A stretch of 64,000 nt of DNA from Ianthella basta (lineage: Eukaryota > Porifera > Demospongiae > Verongiida > Ianthellidae). Under the pieces are notes generated by a model, which saw only the letters and a list, made by a program, of their open reading frames with translations, had not been told where the DNA came from and searched no databases. Below, piece by piece: positions 45,139-55,589 of this stretch (the stretch's first letter is position 1; each line of letters starts with the position of its first letter). The position numbers were made by a program, and so were the translations under genes. Location of the stretch: the NCBI GenBank assembly GCA_964019415.1, contig OZ025881.1:4807121-4871120 (forward strand), written 5' to 3'.

Positions 45139-45530
45139 ATTACTTCTTACTCAAGTTGCCCTGCTGATGCCATGTGTTTGCGTATAGGAGCTTCATCTGA
45201 GAATGATCATGACAAAGCCTGCAGCCCTGGCAAAGCTAATTAAAGGTGTTGTGCTTATGCCTTCTGGGTGTGGCTTACATGTTGAACCTAACCAAGGACA
45301 TGGGGACATAAACATGGTAATGATATTAGCTTTGTGTAGGTCTTGTGACATGATATGCTCATGTACCAAAGTGGGGCATACCATACACAGGATAATAAAC
45401 ATCCTGTCCTGGTCATGTATGTCTTCACACTCTGCTCATACCTCGTACTTGGCTAATGGACTTGTGCAGGGATTGGTCCTCCATTGCAGCTTAATTGTGT
45501 CTTCTTCATAGAAGAAGTCAACAACAGTAG
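45139..45530 (+). repeat. Dispersed direct repeat R2, copy 2
   Basis: About 90% similar by eye to copy 1 over its length, with a small deletion near the end. Confidence 0.75.
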
Positions 45531-45760
45531 CAATAGAAATGTATATTACATGACAACAGACACACACATGTGCACTACCTGGTAGCTACATACTGTACAT
45601 ATAACACACAAGGGAAAATGAATAATAATTCTGTGATATTCGATCATAGTAAATAGAGATGTGTCAACAATAAAGGATAGCCCAGTGTTATAATCAATAT
45701 TTAGTTAGTCAGTCACACTCCACCTGGCATCCAAGTCAGCAGCCAACTTGTACTTTAGTA

Positions 45761-45933
45761 TAGTGAATAAAATTCCCCTTAGAATCTGACAGATTTAGGA
45801 ATGGCCAGCAGAAAACTGGCAACAGTAACTCATCACCATGATAAACCACACTTCCAGGAATTTCGCTCTGCATACCTGTTTTTCTTGTTGCTGCATGGAC
45901 CCAAATGTCTAGCTTAGGGATTTTTATACACTA
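45761..45933. mobile_element. Fold-back MITE, family F1, copy 4 (internal deletion)
   Basis: It keeps the left start (TAGTGAATAAAATTCC, GGAATGGCCAGCAGAAAA) and the right end (GGATTTTTATACACTA), but most of the right arm is deleted. Confidence 0.7.
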
Positions 45934-46218
45934 GTTTGCAATAGTACAGTTTTTGCATATCCACAGAACTATGGCTACATCGGATTATTACTAGCGCCGA
46001 CTAATACCCCTTCATTAAAATTGATGAAGATTGTGCAGAACATTGAACACAGTTATGCCACTCTAGGTGTACCAGCTGCCATGTTACGGTAATGGTATAC
46101 CAGCGCAACAAAATGGCGGCATTGGGGTATCTTAATACACAGGGAAGACAAATGTCCTACCCGCTCCAGCGATGTTTTTATCGGATTGCCACCAGCGCTC
46201 AGATTCTAGTCCTTCATG
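45934..46218 (+). repeat. Dispersed repeat family R1, copy
   Basis: It follows the F1 element as at 15897 (TTTTTGCATATCCACAG, GGTATACCAGCGC, TCGGATTGCCACCAGCGCTC). It ends abruptly at the broken Ty3/gypsy pol, so one of the two interrupted the other. Confidence 0.65.
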
Positions 46219-47262
46219 TCCTGGATATCCCAAATGGCATTTTGTTAAAGCAGAACCGACCAAAGGGAGTGATGAATGTGGTAAGTAAGCGGGAACTCTC
46301 TGCAAGGGGAATTTGCCAAAATCCACTGTTGGCATCGAGCTTGCTGAAGACTTTTGCTCCTGCTAGCTGTGCTAAGACATTATCCACCTTTGGAAGCGGG
46401 TGTGTCTCGCGAAGGACATGTGTGTTGAGGGGCTTGAGGTCCACGCAGATGCGTACTGTGCCATTCTGCTTTGGCACCACTACCAACCCAGCACACCATG
46501 GGATTGGTACATTCACTTTTGAAATCACCCCTAGAGATTCCATTCTCGTCAACTCGTCCTTGATTTTCTTCCGTAGTGGCAGAGGGACATTGCGGGGTGT
46601 GTGGAGTGCAAAGGGCTGTGCATCAGGGCGGAGTCGGATTTCAAAGTTCCCTTCAAATGTACCCAGTCGTGTGAATAGATCTGGGAACTTGGAGTGAACT
46701 TCCTTGGGTTCCATGATGACCTCATCAGCTTGACTGAGCAGGCCAAGGGCTCTGATGGCTGGTAGGCCAAGGAGGTTGTGCTTGAGCTGCTGGACAATGT
46801 AAACTTTCTGAGAGCATGACTTCCCCTTGGAGGTTAAAGTGACAGTGGTTTGACCCAACACTTTTATGAGTGTTCTGTCTGGGCCACAAAGAACCTTGGA
46901 GGGTGACTTCAACTGGATGCTGCCCAGTTGACTTAGGGCTTCTTCTGTAAGGGCAGTTACCTATGCTCCTGTGTCCACTTTAAACTTCATGAGTTCCCTG
47001 TTGACTGTAACCGTTGTTAGCCAGGATGTCTCCTCTCTGGCAAGGAGGGTGCTGAGATAAGCTACTGATGCATCGTCAGCTACTGTGATCTCAGAGACTT
47101 TTGTGGCTTCTCTTGAGCTCTTGCTGAGACATTGCCCGCTGAAGCGACCTTTCTTCTTGCAGTCGAAGCAAACTGCATCTTTAGCTGGGCACTGCTGTCG
47201 TTGGTGTGGGCCATGATGACATGCACATTGTAACAATGCATTAATTCATTCATGCTGGACAC
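46214..47262 (-). pseudogene. Truncated Ty3/gypsy gag-pol (second family)
   Basis: On the minus strand a zinc knuckle (CFDCKKKGRFSGQC, His replaced) and the protease start VDTGA are followed by an in-frame TAG (46958-46960). The same frame then continues with protease remains and RT (PWCAGLVVVPKQNGTVRICVD, LDANSGFWQIPL) and stops at KMPFGIS, before the YxDD box. It belongs to a different lineage from the intact element at 10150. No LTRs seen. Confidence 0.88.
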
Positions 47263-47578
47263 CCCATGGAGCCCACTTATCGTGATTCCTACTCACACTC
47301 ATTTATTACCTGTCATGTCATGAGCTGTCACTCACCTCATGTACGGCAATTATGCACCTATAGCTATACATTGTAGCCAACGCCTAATGAGCCACTTTTC
47401 CAGCTTGTACCAATAGTGAAGAAGACAGCTGCATGATTGTTGAAATGTTTGGCATTTATATTGTCAATTGGCATATTCACATACAACTTTTGGATAGTGA
47501 AGTTCAGGAATAGATCTGGCATCCTGCTGTCCCATTACATTCATTACTATTTAAGTGATGAATGTACATGTGTATGTA

Positions 47579-47900
47579 CCGAATACTTCTTGCTCAAGTT
47601 GCCTTGCTGATGCCATGTGTTTGTGTATAGTAGCTAGCTTCATCTGAGAATGATCGTGGCAAACTAACATGTATGTAACTGACAAAGACCCTTGTGGTCA
47701 AAATGTCCTACTACTGTCCCTACCTGCTATGTGAACGTTCGTCAAGTTCAAGTTCATCATGGCAATGCCTGCAGCCTGGCAAAGCTAATTAATGGTGTTG
47801 TGCTTATCTATATGTCTTCTGATTAATGTTGCACTATGGGCTAGAACCCAACCAAGGACATGAGAAACATGCCAATGAAGTTGCATGGCTTTGTGTAATT
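47579..47900 (+). repeat. Dispersed direct repeat R2, copy 3
   Basis: It shares the AATACTTCTTGCTCAAGTTG start and the CTGCAGCCTGGCAAAGCTAA and CCAACCAAGGACATG blocks with copies 1 and 2, with about 60 bp of extra sequence in the middle. Confidence 0.65.
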
Positions 47901-49348
47901 GTGACATCAAATCTTCACTTGGCAACAACATCAAACAGAGCACTATTGTGGCCACTCAGTGCCTGTGTCACTTTAAAACCAGGGCATTCATTCAAATGCA
48001 TGCAGCCTCGCTATACACACTAGAAACGGGTGTGGCTGGCAATGTATCAGTATAGTGAAGTGAGTCTTCGCTTAGATGAAAAGGCACAGCCACATGCACA
48101 AACAGTTATTCTAACGTTCTCAGTAGTGCTACATTGTGGGCATACCTTTGTTAAGTTGTGGCCCTGCTTGCATTAGTGTCAATTTCGTAGGTAGCTTTAG
48201 CAATCAAAAAACCACGTGCAGTTTTGCTGACTTTGCACTTTTGTGTACCACGTGGACTACAGCTTAAGTAGCACTCTGTGTGCACTTTCCTTGCTGTCTA
48301 ACTCTTTGTTGTCCCGTTAACACTTCACAGTGCTGCTGATTAATGCAGCTTGTCGGGTGTCGCCGGGCCCAACCATTTTCAATTGCACAATTTTTGGCCA
48401 TATAAATATTATAGCTGTCGCCCTGCACATATGTACCTCTACTCACGCAGGTTCATTGCACAATATAGTTCTTCTCCTTTTGACCCTGTTGAATGGCGGC
48501 AGAACACGGCCAGTTACTAGGTCTCGAACGCGGCCATTTTAGCAAAATCGTTTGTTTTATTTAAGAGAGATTGTTGCACTGAAGCTGTTAGTGCATGGCG
48601 CTCTGAATCTGCCTCATAGACTGTAGGGCAAGAATAAGGTGAGACAGATGAACACAGCGACCTCCGTAACCCTGTGGCGCATGCGTGCCAAGGGTTAATT
48701 TCCAACCTGTGCATGCGGAGGGATCTAGTGTGTACCATGGCTAATGGATCAAATGGTGAAGGGATGGGTCCTCTAATTGGATTGCCATTGAAGCCATGCA
48801 TCTACAGTTGTGAAGTCATAGCAGAGCACTTATATTGGTGCACCCTTGTAGCTGTGTATTATTCAGTGATACATGTACACTGCTAGTGTTATGTATTTGC
48901 ACAGTAACTACTACTGTAGATGGGCTCTACCTGTTGACATACTGGCAGCATCTATAAAAAGACTCACATTTGCTTGCATATACACACTTTACTGAGAATT
49001 TTCTCAGTGGCACCTAGTATCAGCCACTGACATGTGCAATTAGTACATGTGTGTAACTCTGCTGGAAATGGGAAGGAAGGGTCACTTGCTCCTTGTTGGT
49101 ATTGCAGGTGTGTGATGTATATATGACAGTGTGATATGTATAAACTAATACTCATTATTGTGTCTCTGGCACTTATCACATTCTCTCTCTTTCCACAGGA
49201 CTACTCTGCTGCATTCACATAGGAGTGGGCAGCCAAATTGGTAAAATTTCAGCCTGGACTCAGTCTGTTGTTAATCACTTAACAGTGCAGAAATTATTGT
49301 GCATGTGTAGCTCCTGTATGTTCTACTACAGTGAATGTATCACATAAT
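47901..49348. other. Intergenic region before unit C
   Basis: No gene recognised. A possible 42-bp phase 1-1 micro-exon is at 49199-49240 (see findings). A GGCCGC-rich stretch lies at about 48480-48540. Confidence 0.4.
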
Positions 49349-50020
49349 TACCGTATGGCCGGAAATTTTGGCGGGGAATTTATTTTGGCGGATTGGCGGT
49401 TTGAGAGCAATCCGCCAATATTTCTTCCGCCAAAATTTGTGCAATCATAATTATAGTTTTCCTGCTTAACAAGCCTGATTGCGCCAGGCCTATAGATTTA
49501 TCGTCAGCATGGAGTTCACAACTGACAGCAGCACGAGGACACTACGCTTTCAAAGAGTTTCGCACACCGGAGGTGGAAGAAGAGCGCGAGGAAGCCGTAG
49601 GCAATCCGAACGGCGTCGTATATGCGGTCGCTGTGAAGAATGACGTTGAGATAATTGTCGGTAACTTACAGCGGCAGATTTCAGCAGCCTGTTCTCTTTT
49701 TCTGCGTTGTAGCGGTACAATTGTGTGCGAGGTCAGGCTGCAGGCGAGCGTCAGCAGATCGGCCAAAAGGAGGCTTGAAAGCATTTGTACGTTGCATCAC
49801 TCGTGGGAAACGTTAAGGATTAGAACGAAAGTAACCCAATTATAGTCAAACAACAACGCGTGTACTCCTCAGAGACTCTCCAGCAATCTAGCTCTGTTTC
49901 GTCCGGGTTAGCCATTTTGCTATGAATATCATTATGGCACAGGCTTTGCCAAACCGCCAAAGTAAATTCCGCCAATTACAGAAATTTCAGCAATCCGCCA
50001 AAATTTCCGGCCATACGGTA
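49349..50020. mobile_element. TIR element carrying a HIRAN-like fragment
   Basis: The ends are TACCGTATGGCCGGAAATTTTG and its exact complement, with longer subterminal GGCGGATT / AATCCGCC repeats, over 672 bp. The GC-rich interior encodes a plus-strand fragment (49520-49845) that resembles a short animal domain common in sponge genomes. No transposase is present, so it is non-autonomous with captured or residual coding sequence. Confidence 0.75.
49522..49845 (+). pseudogene. HIRAN-like domain fragment, frameshifted
   Basis: The frame reads YAFKEFRTPEVEEEREEAVG, then VVYAVAVKNDVEIIVGNL and ISAACSLFLRCSGTIVCEV. This follows the pattern of HIRAN-like proteins with DPxAVAVxxDxxIVGHxPxxIS and FLxxGGxIxCEV. 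After CEV the match continues in another frame (CRRASADRPKGGL), so the copy is broken. The family assignment is from memory of the pattern. Confidence 0.5.
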
Positions 50021-50142
50021 TGATAACAGGTTTTGATTCAAACAGTGTGGTGTACATATGACATAGACAGTTTGACTATCTGGAGTAGTATATAATGTGA
50101 AGTCTGCCCTCTTGGTATACATTTTACCTTTTACTCCACCAG

Positions 50143-50472
50143 GAAATGGTAGTGTTCAGCTAGTAGGAGGTGCTAATGCAAATGAGGGACGAATTGAGAT
50201 CTACTACAATGGAGTCTGGGGCACAGTGTGTGATGACTATTGGGATCTCCGTGATGCTGATGTAGTGTGCCGACAACTCGGTTACAGGACAGCCATATCT
50301 GCTCATGGATCAGCCTACTTTGGTGCAGGAACTGGTGCTATCTACTTTGCTAATGTAGACTGCACTGGCAACGAAGCACGTTTGGCTGACTGTTCTCACA
50401 GACGTAGTGGACAACATTATTGTCGTCATCGGGAAGATGCAGGAGTGGTCTGTGATCCTAGACCATGGCCAG
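50143..50472 (+). CDS. SRCR domain exon (unit C, SRCR C1, divergent)
   Basis: A 110-codon phase 1-1 exon encodes a six-cysteine group A SRCR domain of a more canonical kind than the others: GSVQLVGGANANEGRIEIYY, GVWGTVCDDYWDLRDADVVC, FGAGTGAIYFANVDC and a His-rich GQHYCRHREDAG. It ends with PRPWPG before GTAGGT. Acceptor ctccaccag. The next SRCR exon is 9.4 kb away, so it may be a 5' SRCR of the next receptor. Confidence 0.88.
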
Positions 50473-50745
50473 GTAGGTCGTGTTTGCATAATTATTTTAA
50501 ACCACTAGCACTAGTTACACAGAAAGTCATGATGATCAGTACAAGCACCATTGAAGTGCCTGACGTATACACATTTGCAAGTCATTTGCTTATGGTTCTG
50601 ACACTCTATACTTGCACTGGTGGGCTTGAGTAGTCAATTACTGTGCTGAAATCTCATACACAGTGGTTGAAAACCAACTGACATCAAATATGAAATGTCT
50701 CAATATGTCTGTGCACTGGTATAATAGGTCACCATTAGAATTATA
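50473..50745. other. Intron after SRCR C1
   Basis: No coding signal seen. Confidence 0.5.
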
Positions 50746-51433
50746 CAGCCCGTTTACACTACGCAGCGGAACGGTTCCGGAACGGTTCTTACCGTAGTGT
50801 AAACGGGTGTGGACCGGTTCCAAAGCGAACCGTTCTAGGCGGAACGGTACCACCTCGGATAGGTGGTTCAAACCGGTCCAGAACCGTTCCGTTCGCTAGT
50901 GTAAACGAAACAGCTCCTGTGGAACGGTTCTCGCCACTTGTCTCGCATGTGATCGGGCGATTGCCATGCACGTAGAAGCCTACAGCTCTTCCGTAGCTGT
51001 CCTATCGCGCTCTGCGGCCTGTTCCCACCATGTTAAGACCTGCTGAAGGTCCATACCTGCCGTGGCATTCGTGTATTCACCATTTGCAGCAAAACCGTTG
51101 CCAAAATGACCACTAACTGCGCCTTCCTCCGAGAAAGTCGGCGCCTAAGCAATGACAGTCGTCTGTTGCGAGACTGGGAACTCCGTTTCCGAAGGCTCGA
51201 ACATGCTACAATAGCTTGACAGCGCGAAAAGCTCAGGGGACAACCAAGCGACGCCATTTGGATTCGCACGCGGCGAGCTCGCGCGTTTCATTTAAACGAT
51301 CACATGATGCGTTTAACACTACTCGAACCGGTTGCGCCGGACTAGTGTAAACGGGGGTGAACCGATGAGAACCGATCCATGGAACGGTTCTCATAACCGG
51401 TTCTGGAACCGCTCCGCTAGTGTAAACGGGCTG
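50746..51433. mobile_element. TIR element CAGCCCGTTTACAC (Harbinger-like, non-autonomous)
   Basis: The ends CAGCCCGTTTACACTA and TAGTGTAAACGGGCTG are exact complements, bounding 688 bp and flanked by ATA on both sides, compatible with a 3-bp target site. Subterminal GGAACGGTTC repeats are numerous. The GC-rich centre has minus-strand Arg-rich frames (NRRLSLLRRRLSRRK), possibly the transposase 5' end. The superfamily is inferred from the 3-bp target site and is uncertain. Confidence 0.72.
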
Positions 51434-51589
51434 ATAGATATGGAACCTCTCACATTGTGTAGTACTTGCCTAATTTGTTTATGCATGTTTAGAGGTTGTG
51501 AAATGGCTGCGCGGTCCAGCAGAATCAACAACATGCATGTGTGTCACAGTGCATATGCTAATAATACAAGGAAACACTAGTGCAAGTTG

Positions 51590-51652
51590 CAGAGGGCGGC
51601 TAGCTAGCTAGCTACCTCCCAGTCCATCTGCTTGCTAGCTAGCTAGCTACAA
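51590..51652. repeat. (GCTA)n runs flanking a short spacer
   Basis: Two runs of GCTAGCTAGCTAGCTA on either side of a 20-bp spacer. A simple palindromic repeat. Confidence 0.85.
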
Positions 51653-52047
51653 CCACTTGGATTATTTGTACACAGCAAGATATGCTGAGAGTATATAGCT
51701 GTGCAAGTAATGCAAAAATGGGAACTACAGTTACTTTAACCCACAAAGGATGCTCATATATTAAACACATATTGAACTTCTGAGAGGCCTTATCTGCCAA
51801 AAACTTTGTTTTCCCGAAAGGGAGTGTGTCAAGAAAGTCATGTAAAGCATAGTTGCCAGTATGCCCAGTTTTCATAGTGAACTTAACAGCTGCGCTACCA
51901 TGTTGACAATGACAGCATATTAGCAACTTATAAATTTCAAAACATGCTTGTTAGTGTGTGTAACAATGTAGAAGAATTAAGAGGCTCATTGCTACGTCGT
52001 TCACAGTAGACAAATAGTTTTTGAGTAGTCTCATAACCATGCAGGCT

Positions 52048-52124
52048 GGTAATTGTGCCTCCATTTTCTATGATGTCATGCACCGCCCAGTAACGTCATA
52101 GAAAATAGAGGCACAATTGTGGTC
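52048..52124. repeat. Short fold-back (77 bp)
   Basis: AATTGTGCCTCCATTTTCTA and its complement TAGAAAATAGAGGCACAATT enclose about 30 bp. Confidence 0.8.
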
Positions 52125-52504
52125 TGGGTACGAGACTGGTTCATGAGCAATGACCGTGATGTAGCAGACTGAATGCAGGACGTATTGGCCCGAAGGCCTT
52201 TATCAGCTGTTTACAAACTGCGAATGTACATTGTGAGACTGGTTTATATAGCTAAGGGTGACAGTGTGGCCAATCAAATTCTAGGATTATGTGTGCATGT
52301 GCGTAGCCAATCAGAAATGTAGCTGTGTGTACAGGGGGTGTGGCCAGTTACCAAGAAAATGGTAGGATTGAGTTTGTTACATTGTGAACATGTTTTGGAT
52401 GGTTATTTGCATGTTTCTGTTTCTGTTGATGTTGTGCTATGTGAAAGGTTCATGCTACTGCTATATAAAATTCATGATGTTACTTGCCTTATCAATACTA
52501 AGGA

Positions 52505-52720
52505 TGTATAAAAATGTTTCCTCCAAAAACAAGGGCAGGTGTAGGGATGGTGCAGTGTGTCTCTGAAGAGCATGGCAAACCACCTGGCAGAAAAACCATA
52601 GGAGCAAGGAGTAGGGCCAGTGCATGCAAAGAGGGGGCCGGCCTGTTCACGCAAAACCCAGGTCATTAACATTTGCTGACTTTGAATACATTTGCACCAT
52701 CCCTACATCTGGCAACATTT
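52505..52720 (+). repeat. Left arm of a 216-bp inverted repeat
   Basis: Complement of 53471-53686. In this orientation it reads as protein-like sequence: MFPPKTRAGVGMVQCVSEEH, then frame-broken HAKPRSLTFADFEYICTIP. See the whole element at 52505-53686. Confidence 0.8.
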
Positions 52721-53470
52721 TGCTGCGCCTCCTACTAGCTACTGTGCAACCATTCTGGCTATTCAGCTTCCCCTTTACACCTACAGGTTCAGCCTTACAG
52801 TTTGTCCATTTCTTTGATTTGTTGTGCTGTATCTTCCCTTTCCACCAGGTGTATCCCTGCAAATTGCTTGCAACTCAATCTATATACTTTGCTGTGCTCT
52901 AGAATCTAGGACCTCCTACTCTTCCAATTCATTATGTGTTTCCATGTATCAGTTGCAGGCTCCATATTCTCTGGGTTCATCTCTTATGTAGCCATCTCGC
53001 CCCAGCAAACCACTGGGCTCAACTGCAGTGTCAATGCTTACCATGGCTGTTCACTACATCGCTGCCTGCAAACCACCACACCCACTTTCATGCCCACACT
53101 GTTTAGCTCTAAGCCAGCACAAACATTGTATATACTTCACTATCAACGTTTGTGAAGTTCAACCTTCATTTACGTATATCCAGGTAGCTAGTGTCTTAAG
53201 TATGTCAAAACACATCTGTACATGTACATATGCATGTGCCATGGTGCACCAGACTCTGCAATTGCTATATAGCTGTATAGCCATTCCTCATCAGCGCTTT
53301 AGTCACGTAAACGGGTGTATGCATGCACCTTGGTGATGTGTACTTGGGAAGATTTATAGCTGGAATAGGAATGCAATTTTAGCCATTTAGCTTGTTAATG
53401 CACACTCACAGTTGCATATCAATATGCGGGCAGAGAAATAGGGGATGGTAGCAAGATCGCAAGCACAGCC

Positions 53471-53686
53471 AAATGTTGCCAGATTTAGGGATGGTGCAAA
53501 TGTATTATAATCAGCGAATGTTAATGACCTGGGTTTTGCATGGACAGGCTGGCCCCCCTCTTTGCATGGACCGGCCCTCCTCCTTGTTCCTACGTTTTTT
53601 CTGCCAGGTGGTTTGCCATGCCTTTCAGAGACACACTGCACCATCCCTACATCTGTCCTTGTTTTTGGAGGGAACATTTTTACACA
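53471..53686 (-). repeat. Right arm of the 216-bp inverted repeat
   Basis: Same length as the left arm, with an open minus-strand frame, while the left arm has a small frameshift near GRKT. Confidence 0.8.
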
Positions 53687-55155
53687 CCCTTGTTTCTCAA
53701 CATTTTATGGAATGCAAATTGCACGTGGGCAACGGCTAATCTACTGAAAATGCTAGAAAAGGAATGTGCCCTGAATGCACAGCAGAGTGTGTAGCACATT
53801 GTGGAATGTGGCTGGGTGGGCAATCCAAGGTAGGCTGTGGTGGGTGGGTGCAAGATGTATTACTTCTGTTTGGATAGGCTATCATGTTGCAGAATTAGCT
53901 GTGATAAGGCTAGGACGGCAGAACAGGGGGGCTAGGGGGCTGTAGCCTCCCCAATTACTTGATCCAGGAAATCATGGCCGTAAGCAAGATTGGCTTAGTC
54001 ACAGAGTAGCCAACTAACACAATCCCAATCATAATTATTTCGCTGCCATTCTGACTCACTGTCTGGAGGCATATTTGCTATAGCTACGTATATACCCACA
54101 CTACAGGAGGCCCCTACACACATACAAAAGAGCTGCACTATACCTGCACCCTTGAATGCAGGATAATATGTGAAGTGGAACCGGAAGTGACAGCTAGCTC
54201 TGCACCACCAAGCAAATTGCGCGAATGGGGAAATGACTGCCAGAAGCAACCACACAGTAAGTGAAAATGGCTGCCAAACGACGGCACCACTGCGGATAAT
54301 CTCTGAAATGGCTCCCGGGTGCACCTTGGAACATCTGACCGCGTTGTGGGACTAATGATTGAAATGCAACTGAAAGGATTAGGCGGGAGCAACAAACAAT
54401 CCAGGCAACCATTGCCAAATACGTCATGGGAAAATGGCGGATGTCCCATAGCTATGGACACCGTAGACCGGAGATTCGCTATTTGCCATACTACGCCACA
54501 GCATTCACTAACCTACAAAAGGCACTCACTAGCCAGAAAGGGGGTCAGAAGAACTGCAAATGAATTGTTGTCTTAACTCCTTGTTGTTCGTAAGGTACAG
54601 CTGACGGGAAGAAGAACAAGTATTTCGAGTTAAAAAACTCGTGGGGCTGCCGCCCCAACTCAAAATTGTATACATTAATTTTTTAAGTAAGTAATAGAAA
54701 ATCATAGTAATAATAATAATAATATATACATGTACAGCAGTGAAACACAAGAGACAAGCTAGGTCCATACATGCCAAATAGTGAAGTTTAGTGTGCATTG
54801 TTAAACATAGGACGGGGCCCTGCTCTCAGCACAGGCTACCTCCATGGTAGCAGAGGGTGGGCAGGGTTGTGGACTGAAGATCCTGACCCTCGGCCCCAAC
54901 TTGAAATGCTTGCTCCCTCCGGTTGCTGCGGTGCTATCAAAATATAGTAGCTATTGCAACTAATCTTGTGTGATTTATCTACACTCTTGTGAACACACTT
55001 CATAAGCAAGAATGAACACAAATTATTGAAGTGGACGTGAATAGAGTCAGAAATATATATTGACACACATTTGCACAACGTTAATGGCACAGTACATTAA
55101 CTTACATACCTTATACACAGTTTGCACATTCTCAGAGTTGCCAAAAACAGTCAAG
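53687..55155. other. Intergenic or intronic region
   Basis: No gene recognised. It contains a second H1 hairpin (54617-54668), a partial H1 end (54890-54930), an (AAT)n run at about 54709-54723 and, at 55159-55174, a short (AC)n run. Confidence 0.5.
54617..54668. repeat. Hairpin repeat H1, copy 2
   Basis: ACAAGTATTTCGAGTT, AACTCGTGGGGCTGCCGCCC and AACTCAAAAT match the copy at 42415. Its right arm is truncated. Confidence 0.7.
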
Positions 55156-55199
55156 TACACACACACACACACACGGATCATTAACAAAAGTTTGCATGC

Positions 55200-55520
55200 A
55201 GAATTCGTGGGGCTCGCAAAGTTCTATGTCGCTCCTGTAACTTCTCTGAGACAGGGAATTGAAGTCCTTCAGCAGGGCGGCTATGATTGAAAGCGTTGTG
55301 GGAACCAAGTCGCCGAACTGCTGGATGCTATGCCGCTGCTTCCTGTATGTTTTCCGACCAGAGGTGGTGTGGTTGCCTGTTCTACAACCTTCGAAGGCAG
55401 AAGACATCTATGCTCCGTGCAAAGCGATGTTTGTAAGCCGGTTTTAAAGTCCTTCCCTCGGTCTTTCCGGCATGAGGGAGGCAAACGAAATGACCGACAA
55501 TGTAAATTCTCTATCTTCAA
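55200..55520 (-). other. GC-rich coding-like segment, pair member 2
   Basis: Partner of 42985-43310. The shared blocks include AAGCCGGTTTTAAAGTCC and GACCGACAATGTAAATTC, plus the protein-level match DF..L....LLP....EQ.T on the minus strand. Unknown function. Confidence 0.4.
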
Positions 55521-55589
55521 TACTTCCGTCGATACGTTTTCATGTAAGTACAGTTACACCACTGCAGTTTACGTATTATATATGAAGTG

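Larger units (their letters stand above)
52505..53686. mobile_element. Long-TIR element with coding-like arms
   Basis: Two 216-bp inverted arms separated by 750 bp. The interior has no recognised gene. The right arm read on the minus strand keeps an open frame from about 53677 to 53471 (KTRTDVGMVQCVSERHGKPP, GGQPVHAKPRSLTFAD). The arms could be a duplicated exon of an unknown sponge gene family or the terminal repeats of a transposon. Confidence 0.6.
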
